Of a stretch of DNA of 64,000 nucleotides, positions 31,085 to 43,358 are shown one piece after another. Origin of the DNA: Adiantum capillus-veneris (lineage: Eukaryota > Streptophyta > Polypodiopsida > Polypodiales > Pteridaceae); the NCBI GenBank assembly GCA_014529385.2, contig CM043944.1, forward strand, positions 176,567,740 through 176,631,739, written 5' to 3'. Made by a program: the position numbers and the translations under genes. Within the stretch, counting starts at the first letter, position 1; each line of letters begins with the position of its first letter. Under the pieces are notes generated by a model. That model did no database searches. It was not told where the DNA came from and worked only from the letters and a program-made list of their open reading frames with translations.

Positions 31085-32222
31085 TGGTAGTGGGATGGAA
31101 ACATACACAGTGCCTCTATAATCACCCGACACACACTCTTAGGATAATACAAAAACACACACACACTATGGGGCACCACTCGGCTTACACAACCCACCTG
31201 GATGAGACAGGGAACACACCGATGGAGTGAGAGGAAAGAGACTATCCATTTGCCCACTCAACACACACACACACACACCCAAATAATTTAGCTCAAAAGA
31301 GTAATATTTCTGGTGTCTAGATATAATTGATATTGAGACAACACCAATGGGGCAAAAAGCTCACACAATATGGATAAAATATGTCAGATACAATCACAAA
31401 TTGGAGAAGAGACTTTGCTGCCAGGAGAAACTTACACAGCCAAAATAGAAAAAACAAAATAAGGAATTTGGCAAAATGGATAGCTCCATTTCGTCTCGAA
31501 TGGCCAAAAACCCCAATCTACAATATCAAAATGCTCAAATCCGACCTTGGATGAGCAGTTTATGGCCAAAACAGGCTCCAAAAATAGCAAAAACTAAATT
31601 GCGGTTGTTCCTCCTCTTCTCTCCACGTTTTGCTGGTTTTTTCCTCAGGTGTTTCAGTGTCCAAACTTCACTTTATCCCTTGGGCACCTTTGGCCTTTTG
31701 ATTGACCTCAAACGGACCCCGAACAAGCCAAAAAATGGCCACGCACTGCATTTTTTGTTACCCTTCTACATCCATCCGCACACTTGGCACTCAACTTTTT
31801 CCTATAATTCATCCTGCAATCATGCGAAGTGGGCCACAATATAGTTCTGATAATGATCTTTCTACGTAATCATCACAAGAAAACATTCCCATTGTGTCCT
31901 CACTTATCCACGTGCAAGTGTTGATCCCATTCGACCTCCTGACGCCACTAGATTCTATCTAACGCACCTGCTTACCTCATTGCGTGGGCCCATTGATAGC
32001 TTTCTCAAGAAGTTTCATGCTCTACCAACTCCTCATTATTATAGAAAAACACACTGATACTGGTGCGATGAAAATCGATGTACTATGTACACGCTATCCT
32101 ACCTGTACACATGTGGGCCCCATGTAACCACCTGGCTCTGTAAAATGGGTAATTCTTTTTTTGATGCACCATGCATGTGTATGTACATATACACACTCAC
32201 TTCTTCCAAAAAACTCCTAACA
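31085..32222 (-). repeat. Element A 5' LTR
   Basis: On the - strand it runs from TGTTAGGAGTTTTTTGG (32222) to CATCCCACTACCA (31085) and is followed by TTGGCACCCCCACGG, a possible primer-binding site. It carries (CA)n tracts as in the other copies. Confidence 0.8.
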
Positions 32223-35101
32223 ACAATTGAACGTAGTTGGTGCATTAGTCAAACCGAAAGGCATGACTAGATATCCATAAAGACCAAACACTATACAAAA
32301 TGTGGTCTTTAAGATATCTTCATCCACTATCCTTATTTGGTGATAGCCACTCTTAAGGTCAATTCTATTGAAGTAGGTAAAGCCTTCTAGCTTATTAAAT
32401 AGATCTTCTACCCGAGGCACAAAAAATCTGTTTTTGATAGTGATATGATTTTAGTGCTCGATAGTCCACACACATACGGTATGTACCATCTTTCTTTTGC
32501 ACTAAAAGGACTGAAGAAAAAAAGGGAGAGGAACTAGGCCTCACCATCCCTTTGTCTACCAATTCTTGTACTTGTCTAATGATCTCCTCTTGTTGAGCTT
32601 GTGAGACTCGATAAGGAGGCTTGTTAGGCGGTGAGCTTCCTGAAAGAGCTCAATGCTATGGTCATCATCCCCTCGTTTTGGAGGTAAGTCCATAGGGATA
32701 TCATTGATGAACACATCTTGGAATCCTTTTAGAAAATTAGACAATTCTAACTCTTCTTGATTCCTACCATTTACATTTGATTAAACATTAGGATCTTTTA
32801 GAGACTCTTTGATAAAAATCATGTACGCAGAAACTAAGCTCTTCATTGATTTATCCAAAGCAGGAGAATTTACAAGTGGAATGGTGCAACCATGCTCACT
32901 AGCATCTATATACATGTTCTTTCCCCTGTAGGTGAAGTAGATTCTCCTTCCAAGGAACTTCATATTGGAAGCCATGTGATCAAACCATGGCGCCCCTAGG
33001 ATAGCATCCTCATGTTGGAGAGGAGAGATGAAAAAGTATTCTTTGTCCATATAGCTTTGGACACAAAGCCTCAACTTCCCAATCAAGGGGGTAACGGAGG
33101 CTTGCTGTCCTTTGAAAGCTATCAGCCATTAGCATATCTCCCATCTCAAAAGCTTGAATGCCCAACTTGGTGGCCAATTCCGCTGACATGAAGTTGTGAG
33201 TAGAGCCAGGGTTAAACAAGATGAAGGCATCATGCTCTCTTACCTTTCCCCAAGCATAGGAAAGTGATGATCCTTTGCAATGAGCATCCTCTTTTGGAGC
33301 TTCGGTGGTGGAAGCCCTAGGAGTCTCACTACGAGCATTCTTTCTGGGGCAAGAATGCTAGCCATGTCCTTGCTCCCCACACTTGAAACACTTATGGTCC
33401 TTGCGAAAAGATTCAAGCTCTTCAGGAGAGAGTTCTTTTTTGCCTTTGTAAACTCCCTTCTCCATGGACCGATTTTTGTTGTTGTTGTTGGAAGTGCTAG
33501 CCATTAAAATGTTCTCTCCTCTAATTCAAGTAGCTTGGGAAGAATTCTGTGCATTGGTTTTCCACTTTGCATCATTTTTGTCTTTGTTTTCCATGGGCTT
33601 GATATTCCATCTAGCCCCTTGATGGAAATTGATGCATGAAGCAACCACGATGTGATGGATAACTTTGCTACTAGAACTAGGCCATTGAGAGCTGATGTAT
33701 TCGGCCATCTCTTCAGGTAATCCTGCACAAAATTGCTTCCTTTGCTCGGTAAAGTCTACCTTTTGAAAGGTAGTAGTTTTGAGATGTAAATCCCAGAACT
33801 TGTCTACATACTTGTGGATAGACTCATGAGAGAGAATCTTCAAGCTGCGCCATTCAATAAGCACTTTGTCCTTTGGATCTCTTGCAAGGAATAACTTCAT
33901 GATGGAAACTCCTAGAGTTTTCCATGTATTTGGGGCTTCACCATTACCATGAAGGCTAGCCCACCATTGACGAGCTGATTTTTGGAAGTGCATAGCTACA
34001 TGTTGTAGCTTGGAGGACTCTGTGTAGCCCTCATCTCCAAAAGCCACGTCAAATTGCTCGATGAAGGCCAACACTTTTTCTATATCACCAAAGGTGCCAT
34101 CATAGGTTAGAAAAGAGATACTCTTTCCTCCCTGCTTGAAGTTCTTTAACTTTTTTGACCTTCACCATGCAGGGTATGATTTGTGATGTCCTCCCCTCTT
34201 GTATTCTCTAGGAGAATAGCCATAGCTTTTGTCGGAAGAGGAGGAAGGTGAAGAAGAAGGAGAAGAGGGCAACCTCTTCCTAGATCTATTCTTCCTTTTT
34301 TTCCTCTCTTTGTTTCTGGAATGACGAGGAGAAGGATTGTTTGTGGATCTTTTCCTCTTGGGAAGAGTGGGCGATCATCTAGACCGTCGTCTTTGTGGAG
34401 CCACATCTTTAGAGGAACTTAAAGTTTCATTGCTTTCTTGATCTTTGGATTCCTCCTCTCGTATGGGAGAGAGTCTTATTTTGGGGGTCTCTTCAAGAGG
34501 CCTCCTAAGCTTTCTCTCTCCTCTTGGAGAGGAAGGGAGATCCCATAAGCGCGAAGTTGTTGAGTAACTTTGGCTTGCAAATCAGGGTTGGCCATAGCTT
34601 GCTGCAACCTAGTTACGAGATAATTCACAAACATGGGAGCATCATCATTAGCACCTTCCTGTGAAAAATCAAAGATATCAATGTTCATTCTACTCTCTTG
34701 GTTATTGTCAGCCATGTTAACAAAATCTATGTATCTACTTAGTGTATGCTTTGGCAATTTAAAACCTTAGTTGCCACTATTGGCTTTTAAGTATCTACAC
34801 CCACGGCTTGAAGTGGTTAATTATAGAGTAGTGGAGTAAGTCTAACATAGCAGAATTACCGAGGGCTACGGACTTCTTATGGCTCAATAATGGTAAAGCC
34901 ATAGGCAAGTCTAAAAAGACTCCATAATTGAGTCCAAAGCTCTGAGGTGTGCACCATATCCTACATAGTGTGCTCAACAAAACCGATAATAGATCCCAGT
35001 TCCACTTACCCTAATATATTTAACAACATCAACCATTTATAGGCTACTTAACGACCTCTCTTCTATAGCAAGAAAAGAGAAACCAAATTCCCTGATACCA
35101 A
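32223..35101 (-). pseudogene. Element D (Ty3/gypsy) gag, protease and first half of RT
   Basis: Reading on the - strand: gag starts MADNNQESRMNIDIF (about 34715) and continues with a serine/arginine-rich stretch and a capsid block (34074-33526, SARQWWASLHGNGEAPNTW and GLPEEMAEYI). A zinc knuckle, CFKCGEQGHG, is followed by a stop then SCPRK (near 33400-33340). The protease block FNPGSTHNFMSAELATKLGI (33219) has Asn where the catalytic Asp is expected. The flap region ILGAPWFDHM (33086-32781) and RT (32744-32223, PRVEDLFNKLEGFTYFNRID to GLTNAPTTF) follow. RT is cut there by element A and resumes at 22081. A tRNA-iMet-like primer site, TGGTATCAGGG, lies at 35100-35090. Confidence 0.8.
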
Positions 35102-35990
35102 TGTAATGGAATTGGCCTATTAACTTGAGAGTAGCAAAAATTAATGAGAATGATTTTAAGAAATTACTTTGTGAGCATAGCGGGTGAACATAGTTGAAGA
35201 TAGCAACATAAACATAGCAATTAGTTAACTTGGCATGAACAATACTTTTGCAAGAGAGAGAATTTAGAGAACATGACAATAGTTGAGGACCGGATTTATG
35301 TGGACCCGGTCCCCCCTCCAATAGGCATTTGTATTATGATTTCTCCCATTAAGAGAGACTTGTTACAATAAAATCTTTGTGCTCCTTGTGACCTAGGTGA
35401 TGTAATGAATATGGAAACCTTTATGCATCATAAGAATAACATAAACTTTGAAGAAAGATTTGACTATCCCAAGCCTCAGTCCCAAGACCTCAAACACCTT
35501 CGAAGGTGGAGAGAGCTAGCAGGGAATGAGGGTAGGGAAGAGGAAGAAGAAACATTTCGTAGGAGAAAGAATTAGTTCCTCACTTATTATCACTCTTCTT
35601 GCTAGCATACTTAATAGCATAGTAATCAAAATGGAGAATATGGCAAGCTTAAGCATTGAATCATAGATCTTGGTTGGATTTGCACTCCATAGCCAAGAGT
35701 GTTGGTGTAGGCTCTCAACCTCTACTTGCTTGGAGAAGGAGAGGGAGCTATTGCACTTTGCACAATGCACAATGAATGTGTGTGTGAGTGTGTGTGGGAG
35801 AGTATATCCCTCAAGCAAGCCCCTAGCTTGCTTTGGTTGACCACCCCCCATGTGTTCAAACACGTGAAGGATAAGCCAATATTTTCCAGCTACAAAAATA
35901 TTATATAATTTTTTTTTCAATTGTAGTTTATTCTGGTGACAAGTAAGTGACAAATAAAAGTGTTACCTTTTCAAGATGTTTATAGAGATC
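35102..35990 (-). repeat. Probable 5' LTR of element D, right end undetermined
   Basis: The primer site at 35100-35090 implies an LTR ending at 35102 (TTCCATTACA on the - strand). I could not find the matching right end or a second LTR copy in the window, so the extent is a guess. No gene is supported here. Confidence 0.35.
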
Positions 35991-38149
35991 CTACATGAGA
36001 TGGGGATCTAGTCAATTGAATAAAGTGAACTAGGCATTGATTTGTGAAATGTCTGGGTTCACTTTGATCATACGTATAAGATAGATGGATGGGCAACACT
36101 GTCGTGTTTTGTGTATGATCCATGGAACATTTGTATATGATTGAAAATATGGAACATTTTTCTTAAAAAACATAAAAATGATTGTGCATCATTTGACCAG
36201 CATGCAAGCATTGCAAGTTATTGCAATTTGTGAATTAAAAGAAGAGGATGAAGAGTCTCAAGTTTTGTTTTGAAAAAGTCTCAATGCTACCATGGAACAA
36301 TGTGGACAAGAGTTACCTAATTTTGCAGGCTTCATGTCAAGTGAAATAGGGAAAAAATGATTGGCAATAAGGACATTGTACAATGGAGGCTCATGCAATG
36401 TTATGGAAGATAGAAAGCGCTCTTGCCTTTTCCACTAGGAGTAGAGCTTACAAAAGTATTCTAAAAAGCTGGTGCATGCACTAAATCAAAAAGATCATAA
36501 TGAGACATGTGAAGCGTAGAGACACTCAACAATTTCAGAAGAAGTTACAATTCAAGAAAAGCGTACCAAATATTGGTGGTTGGTTCATGTCCCAAAAGAG
36601 AATACAAAAGCACTAGAACAATGGTTTAAATGGTAGGAACAACGAACTGCACATTGAGGAAACATCAACAATAACATGATTTTATATTTGCTTTCTTTGT
36701 GATCCGAGAAAATATATGCCCAATTTCTCAACTATGATTTTATGAAAAGGAGAATAAAAGTCCATAGAAGTGGGCACAAATTACAAACATAAAATTTTTT
36801 GAGAGCATCCCATGATAGGTTTTTAGTTGGAAGGGAATAAATAAAGATCTTATTACATGTTTCATGTGTTAGTGATCTAAAACTCCTATATACATATGAA
36901 TAGGCTAATAAAATTCCATGGAAGTAGGCACAAATTACAAACATAAACTTTTTTGAGAGCATCCCATCTTAGGGTGTTAGTTGGTGAAGGGAACAAAAAA
37001 GATTTCATTACATGATTCATGTGTTAGTGATCTAAAACTCCTATATACAATGTGCAAAGTGTTTGGGATTCTTGTTGATAGGTCATTTTATAGGCATTTT
37101 ATGTGAATACTCTCAAGAGTAGAGATACAACAAAATCCAAGTCTAGCTGTTGTTGAAAAGGTGAGAGAAGGTGCTATCTCAGGCATCCCAATGTATGAAG
37201 AGCCAGCAGTACATGGTGACAAGGAAACCATACAACAAAAGGATAGAGTATCAAGCAATGTTTTTGACTCTTATCATCCATGATATGTAATGGAGTCAAA
37301 ACAATGCAAGGTTTTGGGTCATCTATGACATATTACATTTGAAACCATGTATGCAAGCAATAGTGAACAAGAGGATATTGAAATAGAGTGCATCCCTAGA
37401 AATGAGCATTTGACATGCAATGTGGACATCTCAATGTATGCGGCAGAGGAAGGTGATGTTCCCCGCAAATAATAGGCCTTGCCCAGGATGCGAGTTCATA
37501 TTATTAGGAAGTTTTTTGGTGTTGTGGAGAGAAAAATTGTGATAACACTTTTATAAGTCATGGCACAGGTTTGGTTGCACCATGATTTTGATCAGAAAGA
37601 TCCTATGAAGACAAAACCATAGCATAATGGCTATGGGTTTGCAATCGTGATGTGGAGCACACAAAGGTAGCTTAAATTAGATGAAGGAGGTCCCAATTTC
37701 CCTTGTTCTCTTGCCCTACAAGGGGGACAAATGTCTCAAGAGAAGAGTTGATTAGTCTGACAAATGTGGGTTTTTAAGTTGCTAGTATTCAGGGATTTCA
37801 TTCACATCACATGAAGTGTTAAGTGGTATTAACTCATTTCAACACTCCATGGGAGTGTAAATAACATCAAATTCACAAGACTGTTTAGAACCAAAATATT
37901 CTATAAGCCCACCGGGTATCTCTTTTGACAGGTTGGGCCTCACCGGGCTAGCAGCAATGCCCGTCAAGATTAGTTATTTCCTCTTCCCAGTCCCCATATT
38001 TGGAGGTGGCTATATAAACAGTGCCCCCTCCTCCAAGACCTCCATTTTGGCACACTCTATAAAGATATTCTAGTTGAGGTTTAGTGGTTTAGCTTTTGTT
38101 TGGGTAGCTCTAATCCATCTACTTTCTAAAATCCACAAATAGTTATCTC
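35991..38149. other. No intact gene; one tandem duplication
   Basis: A direct duplication of about 154 bp lies at 36750-36903 and 36904-37058 (shared CACAAATTACAAACATAAA, GAGAGCATCCCAT and GTGTTAGTGATCTAAAACTC). Around 37330-37740 a + strand frame broken by stops (EDIEIECIPRNEHLTC) may be a decayed gene that I cannot name. Confidence 0.4.
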
Positions 38150-38640
38150 CCCTGGGTTTCTATCTACCTAGAAATAGGTTTGGGTAGGGAGAAACCTCGT
38201 GGATGGGTTAGGTGGTATGGAGCTTATTTCTATAGCTAGAATGGAGTGCTCCTTATCACTACATTGGCGTACTTGTCTGTTATGTTTAGCTACCTCCGCT
38301 AGGTGTCTATCCATCTAGAAGCAGGTGTGGTAGGGAGCATCCTCATGGAGGGTTTAGGTGGTACAATCTCCTGGGACTCATTTATATAGATGGAATGGAG
38401 TTCTCCGTATCACTACACCAGCGTACTCATCTATTACATTTAGTTACCTCCCTTGGGTGTCTATCCGTCTTAAAAAAGGTTTGGGTAGGGAGCATCCTCA
38501 TGGAGGGTTTAGGTGGTGCAAGTGCATGGGGACCATTTCTTTTATTGGAATGGAGTGCTCCCCACCATCACTACACCAAAGTACTTGTCTGTTATGTTTA
38601 ACTACGTCTATTGGGTGTCTATTCACCCGGAAACACCACT
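38150..38640. repeat. Three tandem units of about 146-155 bp
   Basis: Units share GGGTAGGGAGCATCCTCATGG, GGTTTAGGTGGT, GGAATGGAGTGCTCC, CACTACA and CTTGTCTGTTATGTTTA. The anchor word GTAGGGA occurs at about 38184, 38330 and 38485. The third unit is followed by a partial fourth that ends near 38640. Confidence 0.75.
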
Positions 38641-39899
38641 CTTCCATTTCACAAAGGTCATACCTAACGAGCTTGTTGTCTCTCTGTAACTCTTTGGAGT
38701 TACTTGTGTCACTTGCCCCCATCGTCTGTGTGGAGGTATGAATCTGTGTCTCCAATTCCTCCACAATGTCATGTGTTTGTATAGTAGCATCAGTCAATGC
38801 ATATCTTAGCTCCTCTTGTGATATTGTAACAGTTTCACTGTGGATATCCACTAATGCTCTTATTTGGGGCCCTAGGGCCGGTTAGTGAAGTCCATCGGCT
38901 CATTTTGAACATATTGCATTTATATAATCTTTGCAAAGCACAAGGCACAATCCTCGTGTATAGAGTACTCCCTCTTCATGCAAGGTACATGGTCTTGGCG
39001 TGCATGCAAATTTTTGGCACAACAGATTTGTCCAACTTCAATCTCCCCTTGTAGATGGAGAACTCAAACATTGTCTCCATGCTTCCTTGACAATCTTTGT
39101 GGGTGAAATATTTGCTGATGTCTTTCTTTCCATTGGCCACTGCCCACTCACTAGTCCATGCATCAACTCTTGCTTGGTTGTTTGGGCTATTTGCATCTGC
39201 AAGTGCCCAAAAGAGATCGTATGCTTTCTTCTATTTCTCACGTTCATCCATGCATGGTAGAAACACAAACCTCTTTTACCTTCTGATGACCAAACTAACT
39301 TGTGCTAATTAATGTCATGTTTGCAAAGACAAAATATGGAGAAGCAACGCCCTAATGTGCAATGAGGCTCCCTGCTATTGAGTTCTTTCACAACGTATCG
39401 GCCTCCGCGTTTGGTCCAATGCCATCAACCACCTCCTCCGTTGTAGCCACACCTACTACCCACCGAGTTCCCCTCCTCACCTGTGGGGCCTCATGGTTTT
39501 CATCAAATTATTCAAGGTGGTGACTACATCGTGCATGATCATGTCAACTTGCAGTTGCCTCATCAATTCGGCCTCCAATACTTGCTTCCAAACCCTTCCA
39601 AACAGAGTAGCATGCCAGGAAACCACTCCACCTAGAACCATGTCGATGTATTTATAGAGCACTCAACCTCTTGGCCATGCACTACCTCATAATTTCAGTG
39701 GCTACCTACCATCTAATCCAGCTCGCACTTACTACCATAGAGGATAATATCCCTCTTCTAGAGTTTCCAACTATTGAGGTACCCTCTCAACAAGACAATG
39801 GACTAAGCTCGGTCACAAATGCTCAATCTTCAATAGTCGTGGTGCAAAGCGACCCAAAGGGAAAGGCTAGAAAGCCTTGCAACTCAAAGAAGGGTTTAG
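38641..39899. other. Decayed coding-like sequence, unassigned
   Basis: On the - strand, frames such as 39268-39038 (VSGQWPMERKTSANISP) and 38851-38498 look protein-like but are broken and match no family I know. On the + strand 39671-39904 is open. No firm call is possible. Confidence 0.3.
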
Positions 39900-40583
39900 A
39901 TTGATCAAGCACAAGGATCTTCTGCTTGATTGACATATTTCAAGAGAAATGGACCAACCTAGGTAAAGGAAATTTCAAGCAGAAGCACTGGGCCGGCCTT
40001 GCACAATTAACGAAGTCAAATTTTGCATCTTCCTTCTAGATCAAGCAATGCAAGGAAAAATGGGACTCTCTTTGGAAAATCTACCAGAGAGGGAAAAAGG
40101 TAAAAGAAGGCACCGGCCCATCCCCCTCAACTTGGGATTATTTTGACTGAATGTCTCAAGTCTTGGGAAGAACACCCAAGGTACGTGGGTTGCCTAGGGG
40201 ATTCAATGGGGAGGCCTTTCTACCTGGGGCACAAGAGGAGGATGACAAAGACAATGAGATTGCTACAAATGAAGATGATGTTATCATCACAAATGAGGAT
40301 GCAAAACAAATACACCACTCCCCTCCCAAGAGGGACTACCAAAAACCACACCAATTAGTATTGTGCCAAACAATGCGAGTGTTGAGGATAATTCTATTGG
40401 TAGGCCTACCAAACCAGTTCTGGGCTAGTGATGCCAAAAGAGACGTCGTCTCTCAAAATTCATCTCCTCCTTGGGTGCAGAGCTAAAGAGAGGCCTTTCC
40501 AATTTTGCAAAAACCATGAAGGAGGTCGAATTCCATTAGATAGCGTCCGAAGTGCTCCGCATTGAAGCAGATGAAAGGCACGT
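39900..40583 (+). pseudogene. MYB/SANT-like (trihelix-type) DNA-binding protein, broken
   Basis: Conceptual reading gives KWTNLGKGNFKQKHW, then after a stop IKQCKEKWDSLWKIYQRE, KEGTGPSPSTWDYFD, a stop, and LGRTPKVRGLPRGFNGE. An acidic stretch and a helical C-terminal part (LKRGLSNFAKTMKEVEFH) follow. The QCK-x-KWD-x-L-x-K-x-Y then GTG-x-S-x-STW-x-YF order is typical of plant MYB/SANT-like DNA-binding domains, also found with PIF/Harbinger transposons. At least three stops or shifts are present. The C-terminus is cut by the LTR of element B at 40584. Confidence 0.6.
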
Positions 40584-41727
40584 TGTCAGGAGTTTTTTGG
40601 AATAAGGGATTGCACATATGTACATACACATGCATGATGTAGCAAATAAAGGACTGCCCATTTTCCAATGCCAGGTGTTTACGTGGGGCCCACATGTGTA
40701 CAGATAGAACAGGGTGTACATAGTGCATTGATTTTCACTATCACCAGTACCAGTGTGTTTCCTCTATAATAGTGAGGAGTTGGTAGCGTGTAAAACTTCT
40801 CGAGGAAACTATCCGCGGGCCGAAAACATGAGGTAAGCAGGTGTGTCAGATGGCATCTAGTGGCGTTAGGAGGTCGAATGGGGTCAATACTTGCACGTGG
40901 ATAAGTGCGGACACAACATGGGTGTTTTCTTGTGATAATTATGCAAAAAGTTCATCATGAGGACTATATTTGGGGGCCACTTCACGAGGTTGCGGGATGC
41001 ATTATTGGAAAAAGCTGAGTGCCAGGTGTGTGGATGGATGTAGCAGGGTGACAACTATGCACTGCAAGGCCAGTTTTTGGGTTGTTCGGGGTTCGTTTGA
41101 GGTCAAATAAGAGGCCAAGGGTTCCCAAGTAATAAAGCTAAGTGTGGGAACTGAAAAACCAGAGAGAAGACCAGAAAAAATGTGGAGAGAAGAGGAGGAG
41201 CAGCTGCAACTGTGTTTTTTGCTGTTTTTGGAGCTTGTTTTGGCCGTAAACTGCTCATCTGACGTCGGATTTGAGCACTTTGACATTGTAGATTGGGGTT
41301 TTGGGATGTTATGGACGCGATGCCAGTGTCCATCTTGCTAAATTTCTCACTATTTTTTTGATGTTTTGGCTGTGTAAGTTTCTCCTGTGAGAGCGAAGCT
41401 TCTGCTCCAATTTGTGATTGTATCTAGCATATTTTACCCATATTGTGTGAGCTATTCGCCCTATTGGTGTTGGCCCAAGCTCAATTGTATCTTAACATAA
41501 AAAATTCTCCTCTTTTGAGCTGATTTTTGTGTGTCTGTGTGTGTCTCTCTCTCTGTGTGGAGTGGGTAAATGGGTAGTCTCTCTCCTCTCACTCCGTAGG
41601 TGTGTTCCCTGTCTCGGCCAGGTGGGTTGTGTAAGAGGAGTGGTGTCCCATAGTGTGTGTGTATATCATCCCAAGAGTGTGTATGGGGTCATTATAGAGG
41701 CTTCTGTGTGTTTCCATCCCGCTCACA
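40584..41727 (+). repeat. Element B 5' LTR
   Basis: It begins TGTCAGGAGTTTTTTGG and ends CATCCCGCTCACA. TGGCGCCCCCACG at 41734 is the possible primer site. The LTR matches the two LTRs of element A. Beyond the primer site, 41798-41838 contains repeats of GATTACAG/GTTACAG, also present at the same place in element A (30960-31030). Confidence 0.8.
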
Positions 41728-42425
41728 TTCTGTTGGCGCCCCCACGAAGGATCTTCTTCGAGTACCTTCTACTTCGAGCTTCGAGCTTCAAGATTCGGGA
41801 TTACAGGTTGCAGATTACAGGTTACAGATTACAGGGACAGGTGATTCACACAGGTACAAGTAGCGGAAGTAGAGTGATATACTGGCAGTGGAGTCACTTG
41901 CAGTTGTCGTGGGTATGCATCAATTGGCACCTGTTTGAGCGCATTGTCTTGTATTGTACGTTACTTGTGGATACTGCCATTGTACGCCTTTGTGGAGCCA
42001 TACTTGGTTTTTTTGGCAGTCCCAGCTATTTCTGAGACTTGGTCTGGAAGATAGTCATTTCTGAGACTTGACTATACGAGATTTGCATAAGCTTTCATGA
42101 GAGGGTCGATAACGTGAGGTTTTATTGAGCTGGGGGATTCTCAAATGTGAGATCCTTTCGGTGATACAGGTGGCTAGAGCACCCTTTTCCTGACCTCGCC
42201 ATAGGCTATGTACTAGTGATTCTTACTTGATTCTCGGGTTCTATTGTTGTGACTTTATGCATACATATACAGTCTATATTTTGGGTTCTTATTGCTTTAC
42301 TTCTGGGGAAACTCTGCCAAAATTTTTCCAAGTTGTGATGGCTGGTTTTTTGGTCTTTTGAGCCATTTATGTTGTTATGCTGCTGAAATTTTGGCAAAAT
42401 CAGAGGATAACACAGGTGTGCTTTC

Positions 42426-42611
42426 TTGGGAGCTTCATGGTTGACTTTAATGGATGATCAAAATGGCCCTCAATTCACTCCTTTTCATTTAGCTCAAAGA
42501 ATCCAAATAAATGTTCATGTGTGCAGGAAGATTTTTTTCCAGCAGCACATAGTCTTTATGTTCGGGCCAAGAAGATTAAGAGAGATACTAGAATGTCCTT
42601 TGCTGTTGTAA
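42426..42611 (+). CDS. Element B conserved pre-gag ORF
   Basis: A peptide with NGPQFTPFHLAQRIQINVHV and FMFGPRRLREILECPL matches the one in element A. The likely start is the Met just before DDQNGPQ at about 42450. It stops at 42611, where A stays open a little longer (AMINYENSFDVHVF), so the B copy may be cut short. Confidence 0.5.
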   Translation: MGASWLTLMDDQNGPQFTPFHLAQRIQINVHVCRKIFFQQHIVFMFGPRRLREILECPLLL

Positions 42612-42770
42612 TTCCGATGATTAACTATGAAAACTCATTTGATGTGCATGTGTTTGTCCTTATTTAAAGACAAGCTCCATTGAAGTTTCTAGGGATTGAG
42701 TCAGACAAAAGTTTTGGGTTCTTGCACGTGTATTTGAAGGGGTTCTCAAAGCATCTTAGCTGGGGTAGCC

Positions 42771-43340
42771 ATGGCTTTCTCTTATCCGGAGTTTCATGGA
42801 AGAAGTGATGAAGATGTGGAAGACTTTTTGGAAAAGATGGAGGTTGCCTGCATTAGCAACCAAATCCATGACCTGGCACAGATGTTACGTCTTCTCCAAA
42901 TCTGTTTGAAGAGTGATGCACGAGTTTGGTCCAAAGCATTTGAAGAGGAGTTGTGTACAGCTGATCCACCTGTAAGATTGAGTTGGAACAATCTAAGGCA
43001 TGGATTGGAAGTGGAGTTTGTGAAGACAAAAGATCCTCATAAAGTGCGGCAAGAAGTACAAGGTTTGGTGCAAAAGGAAGGTGAGCCAGTAGATGCGTAC
43101 ATACGTAAGTTTTCATTGGCATGGGAGTGGATGTGCAAGGCCTTAGCACCACAAGTACCCCCACCTTACATGATGAAGAAGGATAGGTTCTTGGATGGTC
43201 TTTGGGAGAATATACGTTGGAGAGTGGAGCTAAATAAGCCTAGGACATATGAAGATGCACTAGAGGCAGTAAGGAACAAAGAGTGGAAGCTGAGAAAAAT
43301 GAGCCAGCTAGGAGTAGAGTCTTTGCCCATGAGGTCTTAA
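42771..43340 (+). CDS. Element B gag capsid
   Basis: An open frame of 189 codons starts MAFSYPEFHGRSDEDVEDFL. It holds the retrotransposon-gag order: WSKAFEEEL, LSWNNLRHGLEVEF, EGEPVDAYIRKFSLAWEWM, and DRFLDGLWENIRWRVE. This protein forms the particle shell around the RNA. The frame ends at 43340, and the knuckle part continues in another frame at 43359. The same block in element A (29893-29455) is more broken. Confidence 0.8.
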   Translation: MAFSYPEFHGRSDEDVEDFLEKMEVACISNQIHDLAQMLRLLQICLKSDARVWSKAFEEELCTADPPVRLSWNNLRHGLEVEFVKTKDPHKVRQEVQGLVQKEGEPVDAYIRKFSLAWEWMCKALAPQVPPPYMMKKDRFLDGLWENIRWRVELNKPRTYEDALEAVRNKEWKLRKMSQLGVESLPMRS

Positions 43341-43358
43341 TTTCAGCTTAGGGATTCT

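Larger units (their letters stand above)
22082..32222 (-). mobile_element. Element A: complete Tat-like Ty3/gypsy LTR retrotransposon, - strand
   Basis: Both LTRs are present: 22082-23210 (3' LTR) and 31085-32222 (5' LTR). The inner order on the - strand is pre-gag ORF, gag with zinc knuckle, protease, RT, RNase H, a second archaeal-type RNase H, then integrase. That order is diagnostic of the Tat group. The element lies inside element D's RT, with flanks ACGAT (left) and ACAAT (right), an imperfect 5-bp duplication. The LTRs differ at many sites and all main frames carry stops, so it is old. Exact LTR ends are uncertain by about 2 nt. Confidence 0.85.
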
